Assembly (NCBI GenBank): GCA_030656215.1
Contig: JAUSOD010000011.1
Span: 1 to 48,167, forward strand
Length of the DNA: 48,167 bases
Source of the DNA: Azoarcus sp.
GTDB taxonomy: Bacteria > Pseudomonadota > Gammaproteobacteria > Burkholderiales > Rhodocyclaceae
Direction: 5' to 3'
Positions 9,074 through 17,764 of the stretch are shown piece after piece. A program made the position numbers and the translations under genes. How positions within the stretch are numbered: the first letter of the stretch is position 1; every line of letters starts with the position of its first letter. The notes under the pieces were generated by a model. It did not search any database and was not told where the DNA came from. It saw nothing but the letters and a program-made list of their open reading frames with translations.

Positions 9074-10282
9074 GTGATGCTGCTGCCCGCCGGCACCGCG
9101 CCCGAGGCGCGCCGGTTGCTGATCGGCCGGGCACTGCGGGCCTTCACCGACGGCTTTGTGGCCATCCTGCTGCCGGTCTATCTACTCGCGCTCGGGCTTG
9201 GCAAGTGGGAAGTCGGGTTGATCAGCACCGCCACCCTGCTCGGGTCGGCGCTGGCGACCCTGGCCGTCGGCCAGTGGGGACATTGCGTCCCGCGGCGCCG
9301 GCTGCTCCTTGCCGCCGCCTGGCTGATGGCTGGCACCGGTCTGCTGATGGCCGGCCTGGGGGGCGTTGGCGACTTCTGGCCGCTACTGCTCGTCGCCTTC
9401 GTCGGCACGATGAACCCCAGCTCCGGCGATGTCAGCGTCTTCCTGCCGCTGGAGCATGCCTGGCTGGCCGATTCGGCCCAAGGCGAGGTGCGCACCTTCC
9501 TGTTCTCGCGCTACACGTTCGTCGGCGCCTTGTGCGCCGCGGTCGGTTCGTTGGCGACGGCCATCCCGCAATTTCTGACCGACGCCGGCATGGCCGAGTT
9601 TGACGCGCTGCGCTTCATGTTCATCATCTACGGGCTTACCGGCGTCGCAATCTTCTTGCTGTATCGCAGCTTGCCTGTCCACCCGCCCCAAGGGCAGGCG
9701 GCACCTTCCACGCCGCTGGGGCCTTCACGCGGCATCGTGATCAAACTGGCCGCGCTGTTCTCGATCGACGCCTTCGCCGGTGGATTGCTGGTGAATACGC
9801 TACTGGCCCTGTGGCTATTCGAGCGCTTCGACCTCTCGCTCGCCGCTGCCGGCCAGTTCTTCTTCTGGGCTGGCCTCCTCTCGGCGGGCTCCCAGCTTGC
9901 TGCACCCTGGGTGGCGCGCCGCATCGGCCTCGTCAATACGATGGTGTTCACGCACATCCCGTCGAGCGTCTGCCTGATCCTCGCGGCCTTTGCCGACAGC
10001 CTCCCGGTGGCGCTCACGCTACTGTTCCTGCGCAGCGCCCTGTCGCAAATGGACGTTCCGACACGCTCAGCCTTCGTAATGGCGGTGGTGACGCCTGCCG
10101 AGCGCGCCGCAGCGGCAAGCTTCACCGCCGTACCGAGAAGCCTCGCGGCCGCGGCAAGCCCGGCCATCGGCGGTGCGCTGTTTGCCGCCGGCTGGCTGGC
10201 CGCGCCGCTGGTGGCCTGCGGGGTGATAAAGATTGCCTACGACCTCGCGCTCTGGCGGTCGTTTCGGCGATACGGGAATTAG
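9074..10282 (+). CDS. MFS transporter
   Basis: A 402-residue major facilitator superfamily protein with about twelve hydrophobic segments. The loop between helices 2 and 3 reads GQWGHCVPRRRLL, a form of the MFS motif A (GxxxD/HxxGRR). Two halves are separated by a polar loop around residues 200-215. Start is GTG at 9074, immediately after the preceding stop, with GGAG eight bases upstream; an ATG one codon later is an alternative. Related MFS genes are seen beside chrBA in other proteobacteria, so export of a metal oxyanion or of a reduction product is a reasonable guess. The substrate cannot be read from the sequence. Confidence 0.85.
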   Translation: MMLLPAGTAPEARRLLIGRALRAFTDGFVAILLPVYLLALGLGKWEVGLISTATLLGSALATLAVGQWGHCVPRRRLLLAAAWLMAGTGLLMAGLGGVGDFWPLLLVAFVGTMNPSSGDVSVFLPLEHAWLADSAQGEVRTFLFSRYTFVGALCAAVGSLATAIPQFLTDAGMAEFDALRFMFIIYGLTGVAIFLLYRSLPVHPPQGQAAPSTPLGPSRGIVIKLAALFSIDAFAGGLLVNTLLALWLFERFDLSLAAAGQFFFWAGLLSAGSQLAAPWVARRIGLVNTMVFTHIPSSVCLILAAFADSLPVALTLLFLRSALSQMDVPTRSAFVMAVVTPAERAAAASFTAVPRSLAAAASPAIGGALFAAGWLAAPLVACGVIKIAYDLALWRSFRRYGN

Positions 10283-10296
10283 GCTACGGTTTCTTC

Positions 10297-10494
10297 CGTT
10301 CTCGGAGGCAAGCCCTGGTGGGTGGGAGTCTGATGTTCGGCGTCGGCTGGGGTCTGGCAGGTCTCTGCCCCGGGTCGGCCATTGTCGGACTCGGTCTGCG
10401 CTATGGGCCGACACTGGTCCTGGTGCCGGCCCTGCTTGGCGGTCTGTGGGTTGGTGGGTTGTGGCTGGGACGTGGTCGGGTGACGCCTCGCTGA
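10297..10494 (+). pseudogene. 3' remnant of a YeeE/YedE-like (DUF6691) membrane protein gene
   Basis: Right after the MFS stop, a frame open to 10494 encodes the characteristic end of a DUF6691/YeeE-like protein: RRQALVGGSLMFGVGWGLAGLCPGSAIVGLG, with two further hydrophobic stretches. The FGVGWGLAGLCPG motif is the family hallmark around a conserved cysteine used in sulfur-compound transport. The first half of a normal protein (about 140 residues) is missing, and the frame upstream only reads out of phase through the MFS gene. It therefore looks like a 5'-deleted gene. A short product from the internal ATG at 10333 is possible but unlikely. Confidence 0.65.
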
Positions 10495-10569
10495 TTCCAT
10501 GCTTTACCCGACTGCAAGCGTGTCCTGGTCGTGCTACCCGGAAAATGAACGGGGCCCCATGGGTGACAA

Positions 10570-11037
10570 TCAGGCAGCTTTGCGCCGGCTACGCGAGGTG
10601 AGCGAGGAGGTATCACTTTCGTGGTCGGATTCGGCGCTCGCTCCGGTCTCGGCCAGTTTCGCAACAGATTGATATCGCCTCTCAGGATCGAACAACCCGA
10701 TCACTGATTGGGCAAGCTCCCTGACGTAGGTCTCTCCGTGGCGGGAGAGTTCATTCCGGGTGCGGGACGAAATTTCGTGGAGGCTATGCGACCAGTCGAT
10801 TGCGTGTTCCAGACGTGGAATAACGAACGACTGTCCCACGGAGAAAATCTCGTCTGGCCCTTGTGCCTGTGCAAGGGAAAGAGCGCCGGAAAGGCTGTCT
10901 CTGACCAGTGTGCGTGCCGCGTCGATGTTGAGGCTGGCGAATTGCTCGATCGCGGCGAGGTTTGCCTGTGCGATCGCAAGCGCGCTACTGATGGCGTGCT
11001 GACGGAGCGAAGCGAAATGATCGTTGCTGAGCGACAT
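10570..11037 (-). CDS. phaP: Phasin family protein
   Basis: A 155-residue alpha-helical protein of the phasin family, which coats polyhydroxyalkanoate granules in the cytoplasm. The pattern of small and amphipathic residues (SALAIAQANLAAIEQFASLNIDAARTLV, then an ALSLAQAQGPDEIFSVGQSFV segment and a later EISSRTRNELSRHGETYV helix) is that of TIGR01841-type phasins. The tail (SESDTSSLTSRSRRKAA) is polar and basic, as often found. GGGAG lies six bases before the ATG. No PHA synthase is in the window. Its transcript is monocistronic, since the flanking genes are over 200 bases away or on the other strand. The symbol is a family name. Confidence 0.82.
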   Translation of the reverse strand: MSLSNDHFASLRQHAISSALAIAQANLAAIEQFASLNIDAARTLVRDSLSGALSLAQAQGPDEIFSVGQSFVIPRLEHAIDWSHSLHEISSRTRNELSRHGETYVRELAQSVIGLFDPERRYQSVAKLAETGASAESDHESDTSSLTSRSRRKAA

Positions 11038-11252
11038 GGAGGACTCCCGAATGGCGGTTGAGGCGACGTGTTAAGCCGGAATTCATGCAGGTACTTGAAT
11101 CGAACGCTGAGTGGCTCTTGTGATCCAGCCCCGCATTCGATTCGAGTATGGCCGTCGCTCAATGTCTTTTGAAATAAGGATTTGAGGAATGCAAATCAAC
11201 GCGGCAGAGGGGAGCTCAGCGTCGGATAAAACCCCTGAATTCAAGCTGTAGG

Positions 11253-12884
11253 TCAAGTTGGCCATCGGTGTTCGCTAAACTGGTCGCGAAGACGGCGCTT
11301 GTCGATCTTGCCGGTGGCGGTGTGGGGGATGGCCGCGATGATGGCCAGGTCCTCGGGAATCCACCATCTGGCCACCTTGCCGCTGAAGTGAGCATGCATC
11401 TCGTTGCGTTCGAGCGTGGTGCCCGGCTTGAGCACCACGGCCATCAGTGGACGCTCGTCCCACTTCGGATGTGGCACGGCAATCGCCGCAGCTTCGAGTA
11501 CGGCCGGGTGGGCCGACAGGATGTTCTCCAGTTCGATCGAGCTGATCCATTCGCCGCCCGACTTGATCACGTCCTTGGCGCGATCGGTGATCTGCATGTA
11601 TCCGGCCGGGTCGATGGTGGCGACGTCGCCGGTCCGGAACCAGCCGTCGGCAGTGAAGCCATCCCCCGGCGCGCGCCCGAAGTACTGGCGTACTGCCCAT
11701 GGCGACCGGACCACGAGTTCGCCGAAGGAGGCTCCGTCATGTGGCAGCGGGCTGTCGTCCTCGTCGAGGATGGCCAGCTCCACGCCGGGTAGCGGACGGC
11801 CCTGCTTGTTCCGTCGCACTGCGGTGGCAGTCGGATCGAGGGTGGCGTTGTCGGCCTTGGGGGCGTTGACCACCCCGATCGGGCTGAGCTCGGTCATTCC
11901 CCACGCGTGCAACACCTCCACACCGCGCTGGGCGAAGGCATCCATCATCGACGGTGGGCAGGCCGAGCCGCCGATCACCAGCTTGCGCAGGCGGCCGAGT
12001 CCTTCACTCTTGCCCGCGATATGCTGCAGCAGGCCAAGCCATACAGTGGGCACGCCGTTCGACAGGGTCACGCCTTCATCGACGATCAGTCGATGCAGCG
12101 CCGGGCCGTCCTGCAGCGGGCCGGGCAGGACCAGGCTGGCGCCGGTGAGCGCGGCGATGTAGGGCAGGCCCCAGGCGTTGACGTGATACATCGGCACCAC
12201 CGGCATCACCACGTCGCGCGCGGAGACGCCAAAACTGTCGGGCAGGGCGCAGGCGTAGGCGTGGAGCACGGTGGAGCGGTGGCTGTAGAGCACGCCCTTG
12301 GGGTTGCCGGTGGTGCCCGAGGTGTAGCACAGGCCGGACGCGGCCGTTTCCTCGAGTTGGGGCCAGGTGAAATGCTCGCTGTGACTGTGCACGAGGTCTT
12401 CGTAAGCATGCAGTTGAGCCGGAAAATCGTTCGGTAGTTCGGCACGCTCGCTCAACTGGATGTAATGGCGCACCCTGGGCACGCGTGCGACCAATCGGGC
12501 TGCGATATCCGCAAACGAGGCGTCGAAGAACACCACCTCGGCGCCGGCATCTTCGAGGATCCAGGCGATCTGTTCTTCGAACAGACGCGGGTTGATCGTG
12601 TGGCACACGGCGCCGCTGCCGGACACCGCGTAGTACAGCTCGAGGTGACGGTGGGTGTTCCACGCCAGGGTCGCCACCCGGTCGCCACGGTTGACGCCGA
12701 GGTGGGCGAGGGCATTGGCCAGCTGCCGGCTGCGGCGATGCACCTCGCGCCAGGTGGTGCGATGGAGCGGACCCTGCGGGTCTTCCACGCGGCGGCTGAC
12801 GATGGGCGTGTCGCCGTGCTGGCGGTCGGCATGGGCGATAAGACTGGATATGAGCAGCGGTGTCTGCATCATCAGACCAAGCAT
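11253..12884 (-). CDS. alkK: Medium-chain acyl-CoA ligase, AlkK-like
   Basis: AMP-forming acyl-CoA synthetase, 543 residues, activating a carboxylic acid to its CoA thioester. It closely follows AlkK of the alkane pathway: start [15 protein letters not shown], the P-loop [11 protein letters not shown] (about 187-197) followed by [11 protein letters not shown], then [20 protein letters not shown] (adenylation site), [13 protein letters not shown], and [14 protein letters not shown]. The catalytic lysine is in the final TGKIDKRRL. The ATG at 12884 has GGAG nine bases upstream. The neighbours, a phasin and sulfur-oxidation genes, give no clear pathway. 3-methylthiopropionyl-CoA ligase belongs to the same large family, so a methylated sulfur acid is an alternative substrate in this sulfur-rich neighbourhood. 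Confidence 0.9.
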   Translation of the reverse strand: MLGLMMQTPLLISSLIAHADRQHGDTPIVSRRVEDPQGPLHRTTWREVHRRSRQLANALAHLGVNRGDRVATLAWNTHRHLELYYAVSGSGAVCHTINPRLFEEQIAWILEDAGAEVVFFDASFADIAARLVARVPRVRHYIQLSERAELPNDFPAQLHAYEDLVHSHSEHFTWPQLEETAASGLCYTSGTTGNPKGVLYSHRSTVLHAYACALPDSFGVSARDVVMPVVPMYHVNAWGLPYIAALTGASLVLPGPLQDGPALHRLIVDEGVTLSNGVPTVWLGLLQHIAGKSEGLGRLRKLVIGGSACPPSMMDAFAQRGVEVLHAWGMTELSPIGVVNAPKADNATLDPTATAVRRNKQGRPLPGVELAILDEDDSPLPHDGASFGELVVRSPWAVRQYFGRAPGDGFTADGWFRTGDVATIDPAGYMQITDRAKDVIKSGGEWISSIELENILSAHPAVLEAAAIAVPHPKWDERPLMAVVLKPGTTLERNEMHAHFSGKVARWWIPEDLAIIAAIPHTATGKIDKRRLRDQFSEHRWPT

Positions 12885-12932
12885 CGGGTTTTCTCCGGGA
12901 GCGGAAGGGTTCGGTTGTCGGTGGAATTGCCC

Positions 12933-13112
12933 TTAGTGATTTGTCGGCAATTCCACGGACAGAAGGACAAGCACGAGGATGGCTGCGACACACAGCAGCA
13001 CCCGCAGTGCGCGGTCCCCCGGAACGCGAAGGTCTCCGGGGGCCGGTACGGTGGCGTCGGCAAAGGGGTTGCGATGAGGGGCGGGATGATCCGCCTTGAC
13101 CCGGCGTGTCAT
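12933..13112 (-). CDS. Small single-span membrane protein (59 residues)
   Basis: An open frame of 59 residues lies between fccB and the AlkK-like gene. It has a basic, proline-rich N-terminal part of about 35 residues (begins MTRRVKADHPAPHR) and a clear transmembrane helix (LRVLLCVAAILVLVLLSVEL) ending in PTNH. An in-frame stop lies just five codons before the ATG at 13112, so that start is forced; GAGG stands about ten bases upstream. I do not recognise the family. The clean topology and codon use like its neighbours argue for a real gene. It is easily missed because of its length. Confidence 0.5.
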   Translation of the reverse strand: MTRRVKADHPAPHRNPFADATVPAPGDLRVPGDRALRVLLCVAAILVLVLLSVELPTNH

Positions 13113-13155
13113 CCGGCTTGTACCTCAGCGCACGGGCAACAAGGGGCCATCCCGA

Positions 13156-14433
13156 TCAGAGCAGGGCATCCGCCCAGATGTTCTTTGCCCAGGCCTGCGC
13201 ATACTTGCCTTCGAGGTCGTTGGCCACCGAGGACAATCCGCCCGCCCCTTCCACCGCAACCAGGGTCTTCTTTGCCGCGTCGTACTTGTGCACCGAGGCC
13301 ACATGCACGACGTCGGTGTCGGAAACGAAGCTGTAGCAGGTGTTGGCGATGATCGGGTGCGGGTTCACCTCCCGCCCGGTGATCAGCGCGATGACTGCAT
13401 CGGCCGCGATCTTGGCGTGGTTGTTGGCCATGAAGCCGGACTTCGGCATGCCCGGCGCAGACAGCGTGGCATCGCCCAGAACGTGGACGCCCTTGACCGC
13501 GAGCGACTCGGTGCTGAGCCAGTCCACTCCGCACCAGCGATCGTTGGCGGTGATCAGGCCGGCCTGCTTGGCGATGTCGCCGGCGCGCTGCGGCGGGACG
13601 ACGTTGAGCACGTCGGCCTTGATGTCCTCGCCGAGCAGCTTGAGGGTGAGCGTGCGGGCATCGACGTCGATCAATTCGCTGTTCGGACGGTACTCGACGA
13701 TCCCCGGATAACGCTCGCTCCATGCCTTGGTGAACAAGCCTTTCTTGGAGGTGATATCCGGGTTCGCGTCGAGCACCAGCACCTTGGATCTGGGTTTGTG
13801 CTGCTTGAAATAGAAGGCCACCTGTGCGGCGCGCTCGTAGGGACCCGGCGGGCAGCGATACGGGGCCTTGGGGATGTGCAGGGCATATACGCCGCCGTCA
13901 CGGATGGATTCGAGCTGTTTGCGCAGCGCCACCGTCTGGGGGCCGGCCTTCCAGGCGTGCAGCACGCGGGACTGGGCTTCGGCCGTGGCCAAGCCGGGGA
14001 TCTGATCGTACAGGAAGGCGATGCCGGGGGAGACGATCAGTCTGTCGTAGGCGAGCGGGTCGCCGTGTGCCAGCCGCACCTGGCGTTTGTCCGCGTCGAC
14101 CGCGACCGCAGTGTCACGCACCAGTTGCACGCCATGGCGCTTGACCAGGTTGTCATACCCGGTGGTGAGTTCGTCGATGGTCCTGGAGCCACCGAGCACG
14201 AGGTTGCTCAGCGGGCAGGACACGAAGGCCGGGTTGGGTTCGACCAGCACCACCTCGATCTGCGGTGCCCACAGGCGGATGTACTTGGCCGCCGTGGCGC
14301 CACCGTAGCCGCCGCCGATCACCACCACCCGTGCAATCGGTTTGCGCTGGCCAATTGCAGCACAGCCGGCCAGTGAAAGTGCGCCCGCAGCGCCGGTCGC
14401 CTTGATGAAGTCGCGTCTGCTGAAAGAAGTCAT
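13156..14433 (-). CDS. fccB: Flavocytochrome c sulfide dehydrogenase, flavoprotein subunit
   Basis: Periplasmic FAD enzyme oxidising sulfide to sulfane sulfur, paired with the haem subunit encoded just upstream. It has a Tat signal (SRRDFIKATGAAGALSLAG), the Rossmann motif VVVIGGGYGGATAAKYI (about 36-52), and the redox-cysteine regions FVSCPLSNLVLGG (Cys about 73) and PYRCPPGPYERA (Cys about 194). The C-terminal dimer region contains NTCYSFVSDTD. Length is 425 residues, as usual. The ATG at 14433 has AGGGA eight bases before it; longer reading overlaps fccA and is rejected. Flavocytochrome SoxF is the close alternative; no other sox gene is in the window, so FccB is preferred. Confidence 0.93.
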   Translation of the reverse strand: MTSFSRRDFIKATGAAGALSLAGCAAIGQRKPIARVVVIGGGYGGATAAKYIRLWAPQIEVVLVEPNPAFVSCPLSNLVLGGSRTIDELTTGYDNLVKRHGVQLVRDTAVAVDADKRQVRLAHGDPLAYDRLIVSPGIAFLYDQIPGLATAEAQSRVLHAWKAGPQTVALRKQLESIRDGGVYALHIPKAPYRCPPGPYERAAQVAFYFKQHKPRSKVLVLDANPDITSKKGLFTKAWSERYPGIVEYRPNSELIDVDARTLTLKLLGEDIKADVLNVVPPQRAGDIAKQAGLITANDRWCGVDWLSTESLAVKGVHVLGDATLSAPGMPKSGFMANNHAKIAADAVIALITGREVNPHPIIANTCYSFVSDTDVVHVASVHKYDAAKKTLVAVEGAGGLSSVANDLEGKYAQAWAKNIWADALL

Positions 14434-14450
14434 GGTGTATTCCCTGTGGG

Positions 14451-14765
14451 TCACGGACGCTGTCTGGAGAAGTAGGCCGCGAGGCGGTCGAGTTCCTCGT
14501 CGGTATAGCCCTTGGCGTGCTGATGCATCACCGTGGCCGGTCGCGTCCCGTTCTTGAACTCCTTGAGCAGAGTCGCCAGCTTGCCGCGATCCTGGCCGGC
14601 AATCGCCGGCATACCACCCACGCTGGCACCGGCTGAGCCATGGCAGGCCGAGCAACTCGCAGCCCAGCTGCGCACCTGCGTGTCTTCCTCTGCAGCGGCC
14701 GGCCCTCCTGCCAGCAGGGTGCTGCCCAGAAGTGCGGCGCACAGTATGTGTATTGGCTTACTCAT
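14451..14765 (-). CDS. fccA: Flavocytochrome c sulfide dehydrogenase, monohaem cytochrome subunit
   Basis: Exported c-type cytochrome of 104 residues that accepts electrons from FccB. A Sec signal (HILCAALLGSTLLAGGPAAA) is followed by the haem site CSACH (Cys38-His42) and class I cytochrome sequence GSAGASVGGMPAIAGQDRGKL. The probable distal methionine is in ATVMHQHAKGYT, followed by the terminal helix DEELDRLAAYFSRQ. It carries a single haem, whereas some FccA subunits carry two. It is the first gene of the pair, 17 bases before fccB. Electrons would go on to the respiratory chain. Confidence 0.92.
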   Translation of the reverse strand: MSKPIHILCAALLGSTLLAGGPAAAEEDTQVRSWAASCSACHGSAGASVGGMPAIAGQDRGKLATLLKEFKNGTRPATVMHQHAKGYTDEELDRLAAYFSRQRP

Positions 14766-14939
14766 GATCGATGCCTCTTGGATAGAATTGGCTTTGCCTC
14801 GCGGCCGCGGCGCAAGGCCGGGCGGCGGTGTCAGTAGCGCAATGCTAGGGATGAGTCCGTCTGCCGAGAACCAAATAATGCTGCAAAGCTATCCGTAATT
14901 TGTGCATTGCGGAATATCGGTCCGGGTCGGATGTGATGC

Positions 14940-15689
14940 TCAGGCGCGATGCAACCAGCGTTGATACAGCCACCGGGCGCCGTGGTCGAGCAGGAAGCCG
15001 AGAAAGCCGATGATCAGGATGGCTGCCATCAGGTCGGGGTACGCCAGGCGGTCGCGGGCATCGAGGATGAAATAACCCAGGCCGGCCGACACGCCGAGCA
15101 TCTCGGCCGGTACGAGGATGATCCAGATGATGCCGATCGCGAGCCTCACTCCGCTCAGGATGTGTGCGGTGATGCCAGGCAGGATGACCCTGAAAATCGT
15201 TTCACCACGGGTGGCCGACAGACTACGTGCGAGCAGTAGCCAGTTGCGGTCGAGCTGGGTGACGCCCGCGGCGGTGTTGAGCAGTATCGGCCATACCGCG
15301 GCGAAGGCTAGCAGAAAGTACACCGGGGCGTCGCCCACGCCCAGCACCATGACTGCGATCGGCATCCATGACAGTGGCGAGATCATGCGCAGGAACTGGA
15401 ACAGCGGCGTGGTGGCCGCTGCGAACAGGCGCGATATGCCGGTCAGCACGCCCGCCGGTATGCCGATGGCGAGCGCGAACAAGAGGCCGACCGCGACCCG
15501 CTGCAGGCTGACCAGAATGTGTTCCCAGAGGATCGGGTCGAGCACGAGGCGCCCGAGCGCGCGAAAGGCTTCGAGCGGGGCAAAGTGCGCCAGGATCGGC
15601 GTGTTTGCGGCAAGCACCGCAGTACCGGCCGCCCACAGGAGGGCAGCCAGCGCGAGGCCGCCGAGCGGCAGGAGGATGCGTGATGGCAC
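14940..15689 (-). CDS. ABC transporter permease, nitrate/sulfonate/taurine type
   Basis: Inner-membrane permease of 249 residues belonging to the SsuC/TauC/NrtB group. About six hydrophobic helices are seen, and the EAA-type loop appears as ARSLSATRGETIFRVILPG near the middle. The C-terminal half ends YPDLMAAILIIGFLGFLLDHGARWLYQRW, as in this group. The start is taken as GTG at 15689, the first start codon after the upstream stop, giving VPSRILLPLGGLAL. Its AAGGG site is unusually close, so translation may depend on coupling with the substrate-binding gene, whose stop is only five bases away. It belongs with the binding protein and ATPase upstream. Confidence 0.87.
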   Translation of the reverse strand: MPSRILLPLGGLALAALLWAAGTAVLAANTPILAHFAPLEAFRALGRLVLDPILWEHILVSLQRVAVGLLFALAIGIPAGVLTGISRLFAAATTPLFQFLRMISPLSWMPIAVMVLGVGDAPVYFLLAFAAVWPILLNTAAGVTQLDRNWLLLARSLSATRGETIFRVILPGITAHILSGVRLAIGIIWIILVPAEMLGVSAGLGYFILDARDRLAYPDLMAAILIIGFLGFLLDHGARWLYQRWLHRA

Positions 15690-15694
15690 GTCCC

Positions 15695-16930
15695 TTACAC
15701 CACGATCGTTTCGCTGCGCAGCAGATTGGCCGGCAGGCCGAACACCTGCGGGCCACCCACCGCATTGATCGCCTCGCGCACGAAGCGCTCGTCGATCAGG
15801 TCGCGGGCGACGAAGGCGGGGTCCAGTTTGGCCAGGAAGCCGGTGTCGCCCTCGACCTTGGTCGTGGCCAGGCTGCGCACCAGTTCTTCCGTGTACGACG
15901 CGAACGGCCACGGCTGGAAGTCGATGCGGCGCTGGTGCCAGCCCTTGTTGCGCGCTACACCACTGGCCTCGTAGCGGGCGTAGTCGGTGGCTGACAGCAC
16001 CTTGGCGAGAACATCCACCGAATGCGGCGTGTAGCGGTTTTCTCCCACGCCGGACAGCAACTTGGCCGCCTCCAGCTGATTGTTGCGCGTCCACAGCTGG
16101 GCCTTGACGATGGCGGTGGTGACCCCTTGCGCCCATGCCGGTCGTTCGGCGATATCGCGCTCCGACAGGAAGGTGACGCAGCAGGCGTGATCCTTCCAGA
16201 CGTCGCCGGAGAAGCGCAACACCTTGCCCACCCCCATGGTCTCGGCGAGCGCGTTGAACGGGTCGGCGACGATGAAGCCGGCGATGCCCTTGCCGGCCAG
16301 TGCCGACACCATCTCCGCCGGCGGCAGCACCACCAGATTGACCTCGTTGGCGGCCACCGCGCCGCTACGGCCGCGCGTGACCGCATTCAGGCCGTTGGCG
16401 GCGAGCAGCTTCTGCAGCAGGATGTTGTGGATCGAGTACCAGAACGGTATCGCCACCGTCTTGCCGCCGAGGTCGGATACCTTGTCGATATCGTGGGCGA
16501 CGGTCAGCGCCGAGCCGTTCATGTGGTTCCACGCCACCACCTTGGCCGGGAAACGGGTGCCGTAGCGCACCCAGAGTGTTGCCGGCGACAGCAGGTGGAT
16601 GACATTGACCTGGCCCGCAACGAAGGCCTCGACGATCTGTGCCCAGCTGCGGAACAGGCGCGGTGCCTCACTACGCAGGCCCTCGGCCTCGAACAGCTTG
16701 CGTGCATGGGCGATCAGCAGCGGGGTGGCGTCGGTGATCGGCAGATAGCCGATCTTGACCGCGACATCATCGCCGCGGACGTTCAGCGCCTGCGCATCAC
16801 CGCTGCGCAGCAGCGGTGCGGCAAGACCGGCGCCGGCGAGGGCGGACAGGCGCAGGAAGTCGCGTCGGGTCATGCCGCAATCGCAGTTGGAAGTGGTGCA
16901 GATGTGGGGGGTGGCGTTCCTGTATTCCAT
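15695..16930 (-). CDS. ABC transporter substrate-binding protein, Tat-exported, NrtA/SsuA-like
   Basis: A 411-residue periplasmic binding protein of the nitrate/sulfonate/bicarbonate family. The export signal is of Tat type: TRRDFLRLSALAGAGLAAPLL. The mature part opens VAVKIGYLPITDATPLLIAHARKLFEAEGL and has PRLFRSWAQIVEAFVAGQVNVIHLLSPA, the usual ligand-site pattern. Before the twin arginines is an odd cysteine cluster, HICTTSNCDCG. The ATG at 16930 has only a weak ribosome site (GAGA), but an internal ATG at the twin-arginine motif has none. Tat export suggests folding or cofactor or metal binding in the cytoplasm. The partner ATPase is 16 bases upstream and the permease five bases downstream. 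The ligand may be an organosulfur compound, judging from the flavoprotein neighbour; this is inference. Confidence 0.88.
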   Translation of the reverse strand: MEYRNATPHICTTSNCDCGMTRRDFLRLSALAGAGLAAPLLRSGDAQALNVRGDDVAVKIGYLPITDATPLLIAHARKLFEAEGLRSEAPRLFRSWAQIVEAFVAGQVNVIHLLSPATLWVRYGTRFPAKVVAWNHMNGSALTVAHDIDKVSDLGGKTVAIPFWYSIHNILLQKLLAANGLNAVTRGRSGAVAANEVNLVVLPPAEMVSALAGKGIAGFIVADPFNALAETMGVGKVLRFSGDVWKDHACCVTFLSERDIAERPAWAQGVTTAIVKAQLWTRNNQLEAAKLLSGVGENRYTPHSVDVLAKVLSATDYARYEASGVARNKGWHQRRIDFQPWPFASYTEELVRSLATTKVEGDTGFLAKLDPAFVARDLIDERFVREAINAVGGPQVFGLPANLLRSETIVV

Positions 16931-16945
16931 GATGTGCGTCTCGTG

Positions 16946-17764
16946 TCAGGGATGGGTCGGGATGGCGGCGGTGTTTTCACGCAGCGCGGCAAGGATCTGC
17001 AGGCGCAGGGCGGTGAGCGTGGCGGGGTGGCGTTCGCGCGGATGGGGGATGTCGACGGGCCATTCGTGGCTGATCCGGCCGGGTTGCCCGCTCATCAGCA
17101 GGATGCGGTCCGCAACCAGGATGGCTTCGTCTATGTCATGGGTCACGAGCAGCACCGCCGCATGCCAGCGATGGACCACCTCCACCAGCAGCGATTGCAT
17201 CTCGGCCCGGGTGATCGCGTCGAGTGCCGAGAACGGCTCGTCGGCAAACAGCAGCTCCGGTTCGCGCGCCAAGGCCCGCGCCAGCGCCACCCGCTGTGCC
17301 TGGCCACCCGACAGTTGGGCGGGCCAGGCCTGCTCGCGTCCGCTCAAGCCCACCGCGTCGAGCGCCGCCTGGACCCGCACCCGGCGCGTGTCGGCGTCGG
17401 TCGCTGGCTGGTGCTTGAAATCCAGTCCGAAGCGGGCGTTGTCGAAGACATTCAGCCATGGCAGCAGGCTGGCCTGCTGGAACACCAGCGCGCTGCGCGG
17501 ATGCGGTCGGGCAAGCGGCTGCCCGAGAAAGCGCACGCGACCGGCGCTCGGCGTCTCCAGCCCGGCGAGCACGCGCAGCAGGGTGGACTTGCCGCAGCCA
17601 CTGCCGCCGAGCAGGCACAGGATTTCGCGCCGGCGTATGGTGAGCGACACCTGGTCGAAGATCGGTCCGGTGCCGGCATAGGCAAAGGACACCGACTCGG
17701 CGCTCAGCGCTGTCTCGGTGCCGGGCGGTGCCAAGCCCGATGCGAGCGACTGCGGCGCATTCAT
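16946..17764 (-). CDS. ABC transporter ATP-binding protein, SsuB/TauB/NrtD type
   Basis: ATPase of the importer formed with the next two genes. Walker A is LLGGSGCGKSTLL, the signature LSGGQAQRVALARAL, Walker B LLFADEPFSALD, and the switch His lies in LVTHDIDEA, all in the order and spacing typical of the NrtD/SsuB group. The pattern FQQASLLPWLNVFDN (Q-loop) is also typical. The start is set at 17764, where ATG overlaps the upstream stop as ATGA; another in-frame ATG lies three codons before. It is translationally coupled to the acyl-CoA-dehydrogenase-like gene. Confidence 0.92.
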   Translation of the reverse strand: MNAPQSLASGLAPPGTETALSAESVSFAYAGTGPIFDQVSLTIRRREILCLLGGSGCGKSTLLRVLAGLETPSAGRVRFLGQPLARPHPRSALVFQQASLLPWLNVFDNARFGLDFKHQPATDADTRRVRVQAALDAVGLSGREQAWPAQLSGGQAQRVALARALAREPELLFADEPFSALDAITRAEMQSLLVEVVHRWHAAVLLVTHDIDEAILVADRILLMSGQPGRISHEWPVDIPHPRERHPATLTALRLQILAALRENTAAIPTHP

